Assembly: GCA_016186175.1 (NCBI GenBank)
Contig: JACPMB010000030.1
Location: 1-35,942 of the forward strand
Direction: 5' to 3'
DNA length: 35,942 nt
From: Candidatus Peregrinibacteria bacterium
GTDB lineage: Bacteria > Patescibacteriota > Gracilibacteria > Peribacterales > Peribacteraceae
Position numbers and translations under genes: made by a program
The notes under the pieces: model-generated
The model's input: only the letters and a program-made list of their open reading frames with translations
The model's database searches: none
What the model was told of the DNA's origin: nothing
In this document: positions 31,178 to 35,942 of the stretch, piece after piece
Position numbering within the stretch: the stretch's first letter is position 1
Layout: each line of letters begins with the position of its first letter

Positions 31178-31636
31178 ATGCACATCATTCAGGAAGACAT
31201 AGGACTACCAACGTTCACGGTTAATCCGGTCACAAAAGGGGATGCCACGCACGCGATTTTCGTGATCGGGCCTTTGCCGCCAGGATACGGCATGACTCTG
31301 GGCAACAGCATGCGCCGCGTCTTGCTCTCCAGCTTGCCCGGTGCGGCGGTAACTTCCATGCGCGTCGCCGGCATTCATCATGAATATTCAACGATCAAAG
31401 GCGTGCGCGAGTCCATGCTGGACGTAGGTCTGAACATGAAGCTCCTCCAGTTGCGCAAATACAGCAAAACTCCAGAAGTCATCACGCTCGACGTCCGCGG
31501 CCCGATGGCGGTTACCGCAAAGGACCTGAAAACCAGTTCAGATATCGAAGTCTTGAACACGGACCTTGCGCTTATGACTCTGGAGAAGGGCGCTTCGGTG
31601 GAAAGTAGGCTACCTGTCTGCCCAGGAACGCAATAA
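31178..31636 (+). CDS. rpoA: RNA polymerase alpha subunit, N-terminal part (before frameshift)
   Basis: The alpha subunit dimerises and nucleates RNA polymerase assembly. This part contains GYGMTLGNSMRRVLLSSLPG, VTSMRVAGIHHEYSTIKGV and ESMLDVGLNMKLLQLR. The match to the family stops at VES (codons 141-143, near 31606). The remaining residues before the TAA (RLPVCPGTQ) are out of frame. The family continues in the +1 frame from 31608 (GYLSAQERN). The junction is AGT-AGG-C. The change may be an assembly or sequencing error, a real mutation, or programmed +1 frameshifting. The ATG follows CTCTGTCTTT. Confidence 0.9.
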   Translation: MHIIQEDIGLPTFTVNPVTKGDATHAIFVIGPLPPGYGMTLGNSMRRVLLSSLPGAAVTSMRVAGIHHEYSTIKGVRESMLDVGLNMKLLQLRKYSKTPEVITLDVRGPMAVTAKDLKTSSDIEVLNTDLALMTLEKGASVESRLPVCPGTQ

Positions 31637-32150
31637 AAAGCAGAACGAGCCCGGACTTATTTATATTGACGCCATTTACAGCCCGGTAGTCCGGGTTCGG
31701 TTTGACGTTGAGGCCACGCGCGTCGGCCAAAGAACAGATTTGGAGAAGCTCGCGCTCGAGGTACAAACGAATGGCTCTTTGAGTGCCGAAGAAGCAGTTA
31801 TATTCGCTTCACAGCTTCTTCAGGGCTATTTCGCATATTTCGCGTCCGACAAAAAGATAGTCGAACCCGAGTTCGTCGCGGACTTCTCGCGCACTGCAAC
31901 GCAGCACGTGGACGACTCGGCGCACGCTCCTGTAAAAGAGAGCTACACTCCGATAGAGATTCTGAGCTTCTCGCCGCGCACTCTTAACGCGCTTATCAAC
32001 GCCGGCGTCGGATCCATAGAGCAGCTAACCAAATGCACAGAGAATACGCTCCAGAACTTCCGCGGCTTCGGCGCAAAGGCGCTTGACGAAGTCAAAAAGA
32101 TGCTGGGAGATAGAGGATTGAAGTTATCCGATGAAAACATTGAAGAATGA
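31608..32150 (+). CDS. rpoA: RNA polymerase alpha subunit, C-terminal part (after frameshift)
   Basis: In the +1 frame from 31608 the alpha family resumes: GYLSAQERN, EPGLIYIDAIYSPVVRVRFD, VEATRVGQRTDLEKLALEV and TNGSLSAEEA complete the N-terminal domain. A linker and the alpha-CTD (PIEILSFSPRTLNALINAGV, GAKALDEVKKML) follow. Joined to the first part, the protein is about 324 residues, a normal size. An internal in-frame start (TTG 31740) could produce only a truncated piece lacking the dimerisation region. The end overlaps the rplQ ATG. Confidence 0.9.
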   Translation, partial: GYLSAQERNKKQNEPGLIYIDAIYSPVVRVRFDVEATRVGQRTDLEKLALEVQTNGSLSAEEAVIFASQLLQGYFAYFASDKKIVEPEFVADFSRTATQHVDDSAHAPVKESYTPIEILSFSPRTLNALINAGVGSIEQLTKCTENTLQNFRGFGAKALDEVKKMLGDRGLKLSDENIEE

Positions 32151-32539
32151 GACACCGTATTTCCCGTCTTAGGCTGCGACACAAACCAGCGCACAGCAGG
32201 TCGTTGCTCAGGAACCTGATTACGTCAGTTCTCCTATATGAATCCGTGCGGACGACAAAGAAACGCGCGGAGGTGGCGCAGCCGCTAGTGGAAAGAATCA
32301 TTACCGTTGCCAAAAATAAGGATCCGCGAGGCGCAATTCGCTCCATTAATGCAGTTGTGACGCATGTGAACGCCTGTAAAAAAGTCATGGAAGTGCTAAA
32401 AGAACGGTATGCCAAGCGATCGTCTGGATATACGCGGATTGTTCCTCTGGGGCTCCGGCATGGAGACGGGGCGAAGATGGTGGAGTTGTCGTTGGTTGAT
32501 TCGAAGACGGATGGCAATAGTTCTCTTCCTAAGTCATGA
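32147..32539 (+). CDS. rplQ: 50S ribosomal protein L17 (bL17)
   Basis: This 130-residue protein near the exit tunnel has RHRISRLRLRHKPAHSRSLL, RNLITSVLLYESVRTTKKRA and GYTRIVPLGLRHGDGAKMV. It has an ATGA overlap with rpoA and with rplM. Slightly longer than usual at the C-terminus. Confidence 0.96.
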   Translation: MRHRISRLRLRHKPAHSRSLLRNLITSVLLYESVRTTKKRAEVAQPLVERIITVAKNKDPRGAIRSINAVVTHVNACKKVMEVLKERYAKRSSGYTRIVPLGLRHGDGAKMVELSLVDSKTDGNSSLPKS

Positions 32540-32967
32540 AAACGACCACTGTTCCAGTTTCGGCGCCGCTCTGGCACGTCGTTGACGCTGCCGGGCTTAC
32601 GATCGGATTTGTCTCATCTAAGATTGCGCACGTCTTGCGCGGGAAGCACAAGCCGTCTTTTGCGCCGCACCAATTATGCGGGGACCATGTGATAGTCATC
32701 AATGTGGAAAAGCTCTCAGTGACTCCCGAAAAGGGCCGGCGCAAGACGTATTTCGATCACACGGGATATATCGGCCACACCAGTGTCAAGACGCTCGCGA
32801 AGATGATGGAAGAGACTCCGGAAAAAACAATCGAAAAGGCGGTCTACGGGATGCTCCCAAAGAACCGTCTCCGTCATCAGATGCTTCGCAGATTGCATGT
32901 TCACGCCGGCACAGAGCATAAATATGCCGCGCAGAAACCCCAGCTCCTCGATCTCACTACCATCTAA
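32536..32967 (+). CDS. rplM: 50S ribosomal protein L13 (uL13)
   Basis: This 143-residue early assembly protein has WHVVDAAGLTIGFVSSKIAH, LRGKHKPSFAPH, GDHVIVINVEKL and KAVYGMLPKNRLRHQMLRRL followed by HVHAGTEHKYAAQKP. Normal length. An ATGA overlap with rplQ suggests coupling. Confidence 0.96.
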   Translation: MKTTTVPVSAPLWHVVDAAGLTIGFVSSKIAHVLRGKHKPSFAPHQLCGDHVIVINVEKLSVTPEKGRRKTYFDHTGYIGHTSVKTLAKMMEETPEKTIEKAVYGMLPKNRLRHQMLRRLHVHAGTEHKYAAQKPQLLDLTTI

Positions 32968-33056
32968 TCCTTCATCCGCCCCTCGACTGCGCTCGGGGCG
33001 CCTTCCCACCGTCCTTCGCTCCGCTCAGGACTGGAGAAGGAACTACCCCTCATAGT
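32968..33056 (+). repeat. Intercistronic hairpins between rplM and rpsI
   Basis: Two stem-loops lie here: GCCCCTCGACTGCGCTCGGGGC (about 32980-33001) and CCGTCCTTCGCTCCGCTCAGGACTGG (about 33009-33035). They belong to the same style of C-rich/G-rich elements found in several other gaps of the operon. No promoter is evident. Confidence 0.6.
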
Positions 33057-33455
33057 ATGACCCATTCCCGCTCGTATCTCGCCGGCCTCGGAAAAAGAAA
33101 AACAGCGCGCGCCAGAGTTAAGCTGTATCAGGACGGCTCCGGCGAAATAACGATCAACGGATTGAAGCTGAAAGAGTACTTCTCTGGCTTCTCAATCGAG
33201 AACGCAAAGGCGCCTTTGGCGCTTGCCGGCATCGCCAAAACGGTTGACGTTGAAGTCAGGGTTTCCGGCGGCGGCAAAGCCGGCCAGTCCGACGCAGTCC
33301 GCCACGGCATCAGCCGCGCGCTGCTGCTTCTAAACCCAGATTTCCGTCCGGACTTGAAACGCGCCGGGTTTCTTCGCCGGGATGCGCGCATAAAGGAACG
33401 CAAGAAGCCCGGGCTGAAGAGAGCGAGGAGGGCTCCGCAGTTCAGCAAGCGCTGA
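33057..33455 (+). CDS. rpsI: 30S ribosomal protein S9 (uS9)
   Basis: This 132-residue protein's C-terminal tail reaches P-site tRNA. It has GLGKRKTARARVKL, SGGGKAGQSDAVRHGISRAL and the diagnostic end RKKPGLKRARRAPQFSKR in outline. The last two residues are the conserved Lys-Arg. It is the last gene of the ribosomal-protein series in the window. No terminator is visible downstream. Confidence 0.97.
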   Translation: MTHSRSYLAGLGKRKTARARVKLYQDGSGEITINGLKLKEYFSGFSIENAKAPLALAGIAKTVDVEVRVSGGGKAGQSDAVRHGISRALLLLNPDFRPDLKRAGFLRRDARIKERKKPGLKRARRAPQFSKR

Positions 33456-33465
33456 TTTTCCTGTT

Positions 33466-33894
33466 TCACACAATCGCCATCTTCACATAATAGAGGCTCT
33501 TCCCGTCGTCGGTATCGAGGATGAACTTCGCGTCGAGCTGGCTCAGGTTCATGATCGTCTGGCACATTTTTAGCAACATTCCGGGAGGCAGGGAGATTCC
33601 GGATTCTATGCAGGCGGCACAGAGGCCGGCGGCATCCTTGCTGCGAAGGTATCTTTCCCCGCGATTCTGGATGGCGTTTCTGAGTGATTCCTGCACGGTC
33701 AGCACGAAACGCTCCACGTAAGTCTCCAGCTCGTCCACCGGCACATATTCGACTTCCGGGAGAGCTTCCAGGATATCCAGATCACTGTGGATCGCGTGGG
33801 CAATGCAGGCGTCGAGCGTCATTTGGTTTGTGTTCGTGAAATCCACACATAATAGCAGAAATACCCATGCTAGTACAGGATTCTTCTTGCACAA
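33466..33894 (-). CDS. Unknown protein, about 118-142 residues
   Basis: The ORF (MCKKNPVLAWVFLLLCVDF...) is on the minus strand, convergent with rpsI, 10 bp from its stop. The first 24 residues are hydrophobic. The likelier start is ATG 33822 (MTLDACIAHAIHSDLDILEAL), which would make a 118-residue soluble helical protein. Segments include VEYVPVDELETYVERFVLTV, GERYLRSKDAAGLCAACIES and FILDTDDGKSLYYVKMAIV. I do not recognise a family. Confidence 0.6.
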   Translation of the reverse strand: MCKKNPVLAWVFLLLCVDFTNTNQMTLDACIAHAIHSDLDILEALPEVEYVPVDELETYVERFVLTVQESLRNAIQNRGERYLRSKDAAGLCAACIESGISLPPGMLLKMCQTIMNLSQLDAKFILDTDDGKSLYYVKMAIV

Positions 33895-33954
33895 CCGCGA
33901 ATTCCATGCCCTGCCAAAATACTCCGTTATGCCCTGGAAGGCAGATGGAAACTG

Positions 33955-33960
33955 TATAGT
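33955..33960 (+). promoter_or_regulatory. -10 box TATAGT of the TPR membrane protein gene
   Basis: TATAGT (in TGTATAGT) ends 6 nt before the GTG start at 33967. No clear -35. If used, the transcript starts on the GTG itself. Confidence 0.45.
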
Positions 33961-33966
33961 GCGTGC

Positions 33967-35862
33967 GTGAATTGGAGCCTAACTCCACGTAGGCGCTTTA
34001 TATTGGCTGTTATAAGCGGATTTTTTGCCATTTCCGCCATCGTCTACGGCAAAGCGGTCTGGCAAAGCGAATTTGTGCGATGGGACGATGGAATGCTCGT
34101 GTATGAGAATCCGGCAATTCGCGAAATCTCTCCGGCAACAACCAGGCACATCTTCAGCACATACGATCCGGAGCTGTATATCCCTCTCACATTTCTCAGT
34201 TATCAGCTCGATTACCAAATCGGCGGGATTCGTCCATTCCAGTATCATTTCACGAATTTCCTGTTACATACGTTCAACTCCCTGCTGGTGGCGTGGTTTG
34301 CCGCGTTGATTTTTATGCGCCGGTCTGCGACCCGCGCGCGCGGACTCGGAATTTTCTGCGGGTTGCTATTCCTGCTTCATCCGCTCCATACCGAAGGAAT
34401 TATGTGGATTAGCGGACGCAAAGATCTTCTTTCCACGTTCTTCACGCTTCTGACGCTTACTACATGGATGCGTTGGCAGGATAATCCGGCACGCAGACGC
34501 AGGATCGCCGCCATCGTGTTCTTTGCGCTCGCGCTAATGTCCAAAGTCATGGCGATTACGCTGCCCATCCTTCTTCTCCTTATTGACTGGCAGCGGGGCA
34601 GACGGTGGTCGTGGGAGATGATCGCCGAGAAAATCCCTTTTTTGGCGCTATCGGCGCTTTTCGGTCTCATCGGGCTTGGCGGCAAGACGTATACAGTCGC
34701 ATCCTCGACGATTCTCGAAAAAATTCTGATGGCTGGAAAATCCTCCGTGTTCTACCTGCGGAAGATCGTTTGGCCGGATTCGTTTTCGCTCCTGTACCCA
34801 TACCATAAGGACATCGTCATTGCGTCGCCGGATTTTTACATTCCGATAGTCGTATGGATCGCGATTCTGCTGCTTCTAACGTCACTGCGGAAGCGCACGC
34901 GTGATGTTGCGTTCGGCACGGCGCTGTATCTGGTGGCAGTCGCGCCGACTTTCCTCAATTTCACCAAAGGAGGCGATCTGGATGTGTATTTCGCCTCCGA
35001 TCGTTACGCGTATTTCCCGTCAATCGGAGCATTTATTGCCGTTGCGGGATTGTTGATGGTGGCAGGACGCCGCGTCCGCGGATATGCGCCGCCGGTCGTA
35101 GCAAGCATCATAATTGCCATATTGGGATATCGTTCATATCTGCAATCGAAGGTCTGGCGCACGACGTACGAGCTTTTGACAAACGTTCTGCGTCAATATC
35201 CCGAATCGCATGTGGCGCACAATAACATCGCCAATGCCTGGAGACTCGAAGGCCGGCTGGACGACGCAATAGGTGAATTCAAAAAAGCGCTTGCCATCAG
35301 GCCGCATGCGAAGATTTACGCGAATCTGGGAGCCGTATATCGCAAACAGGGGAAAATCGCCGAAGCTATGGATGCATACGGCAAAGGTCTGGCCTTGAAT
35401 CCACAAAGCAGCGAGTCCTACATGGGACGCGCGCTTGTATACATTGCGAAGAAAGATTATGCGGCGGCGGAACAGGACCTTCTATCGTCCTTACGGGAAA
35501 ATCCCAGGTATATCGAGGCTCGCATCAACCTGGGGGCAGTATACGCATATCAAGGGAACATGCAGAAAGCGATTGAGCAGTACACCATGGCGCTCGCACT
35601 TAATCCTTTCTATCCGGATGTCCGGTTTAACATGGGCGTTGCTCTGCAATCCACGGGCGACATAGAGGGGGCGCTTGCGCAGTACGAGCGCGCGGTCCGC
35701 CTGGCACCGGGTTTGATTCCGGCGCGAATCAATTACGGCGTTCTCCTTTATCAGACCGGAGATCGCGACGGAGCGCGGGAACAATTCGAGGCAATTCTTA
35801 AAGCCGATCCGGAGAATGTCGCTGCAAACAAAGCGTTGCGTCAGATTCTTGGAAATTTTTGA
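33967..35862 (+). CDS. Multipass membrane protein with C-terminal TPR repeats (TMTC-like)
   Basis: This 631-residue protein has about ten hydrophobic helices in residues 10-395. RWDD (38-41, the acidic pair expected in the first external loop of GT-C-type glycosyltransferases) and HPLHTEGIMWISGRKD (138-153) match the TMTC / O-mannosyl-transferase-like family. About six TPR units follow (about 412-631), for example NNIANAWRLEGRLDDAIGEF and INLGAVYAYQGNMQKAIEQY. A role in glycosylating surface proteins is an inference from the family. The start is GTG, and a TATAGT box 6 nt upstream suggests a leaderless mRNA. Confidence 0.85.
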   Translation: MNWSLTPRRRFILAVISGFFAISAIVYGKAVWQSEFVRWDDGMLVYENPAIREISPATTRHIFSTYDPELYIPLTFLSYQLDYQIGGIRPFQYHFTNFLLHTFNSLLVAWFAALIFMRRSATRARGLGIFCGLLFLLHPLHTEGIMWISGRKDLLSTFFTLLTLTTWMRWQDNPARRRRIAAIVFFALALMSKVMAITLPILLLLIDWQRGRRWSWEMIAEKIPFLALSALFGLIGLGGKTYTVASSTILEKILMAGKSSVFYLRKIVWPDSFSLLYPYHKDIVIASPDFYIPIVVWIAILLLLTSLRKRTRDVAFGTALYLVAVAPTFLNFTKGGDLDVYFASDRYAYFPSIGAFIAVAGLLMVAGRRVRGYAPPVVASIIIAILGYRSYLQSKVWRTTYELLTNVLRQYPESHVAHNNIANAWRLEGRLDDAIGEFKKALAIRPHAKIYANLGAVYRKQGKIAEAMDAYGKGLALNPQSSESYMGRALVYIAKKDYAAAEQDLLSSLRENPRYIEARINLGAVYAYQGNMQKAIEQYTMALALNPFYPDVRFNMGVALQSTGDIEGALAQYERAVRLAPGLIPARINYGVLLYQTGDRDGAREQFEAILKADPENVAANKALRQILGNF

Positions 35863-35942
35863 CGTGAACAATCCTGTCCGTTCGGGAAGCCCTTAAGTGC
35901 AAGGTAATGTGAATATCCATGTTTGAACGCGGCGCGTAACTC

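Noticed and set aside
35863-35942. Start of a further gene at the window end
   Set aside because: Only a six-codon ATG frame is visible; nothing can be supported.

Overview
The window reads as a Patescibacteria (Candidate Phyla Radiation) chromosome segment of roughly 50-55% GC. The supporting signs are a 23S rRNA gene broken up by introns and intervening sequences, a ribosomal-protein operon with no L30 (uL30), a short-lid adenylate kinase, almost no Shine-Dalgarno sites, and many small unrecognised membrane proteins. TGA works as a normal stop in many genes, which argues against the UGA-recoding Gracilibacteria/Absconditabacteria. A Peregrinibacteria/Peribacteria-like lineage is possible, but that is inference.

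Region 1 (1-5270) is the end of an rRNA operon. The 3' part of 23S rRNA carries four insertions: a helix-45 intervening sequence encoding a four-helix-bundle protein, an ORF-less hairpin insertion, a group I intron at E. coli position 1951, and a group I intron at position 2500 encoding a LAGLIDADG endonuclease. Then come 5S rRNA inside a long processing stem and a Rho-independent terminator.

Region 2 (5442-14997) is accessory. It holds an RluB/RsuA pseudouridine synthase, a secreted protein with 26 cysteines, a beta-CASP metallo-beta-lactamase RNase, a 350-residue unknown protein, a minus-strand lysyl-tRNA synthetase fused to an HD domain through a telomere-like repeat linker, a RHH/RelE toxin-antitoxin pair with a visible operator, and a four-gene cluster of small membrane proteins in which genes 1 and 3 are paralogs. 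A 420-bp gap full of hairpin repeats follows, with a good candidate promoter.

Region 3 (14998-33455) is a merged S10/spc/alpha/L13 operon: L3, L4, L23, L2, S19, L22, S3, L16, L29, S17, L14, L24, L5, S14, S8, L6, L18, an unknown 75-residue ORF, S5, (L30 absent; a CAP-domain gene on the opposite strand sits there), L15, SecY, Adk, Map, IF-1, L36, S13, S11, S4, RpoA, L17, L13, S9. S10 is not found upstream of L3. RpoA is split by a frameshift at an AGT-AGG-C site. Several intercistronic gaps hold hairpin repeats, one of them present twice in opposite orientation. Pyrimidine-rich tracts replace Shine-Dalgarno sites.

Region 4 (33466-35942) holds a minus-strand unknown protein and a divergent multipass membrane protein with C-terminal TPR repeats (TMTC-like).

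The strongest candidates for something undescribed are the four-gene paralogous membrane cluster at 12.5-14.6 kb, the repeat-loaded 23S introns, the rpoA frameshift site, and the extra ORF coupled to rpsE.
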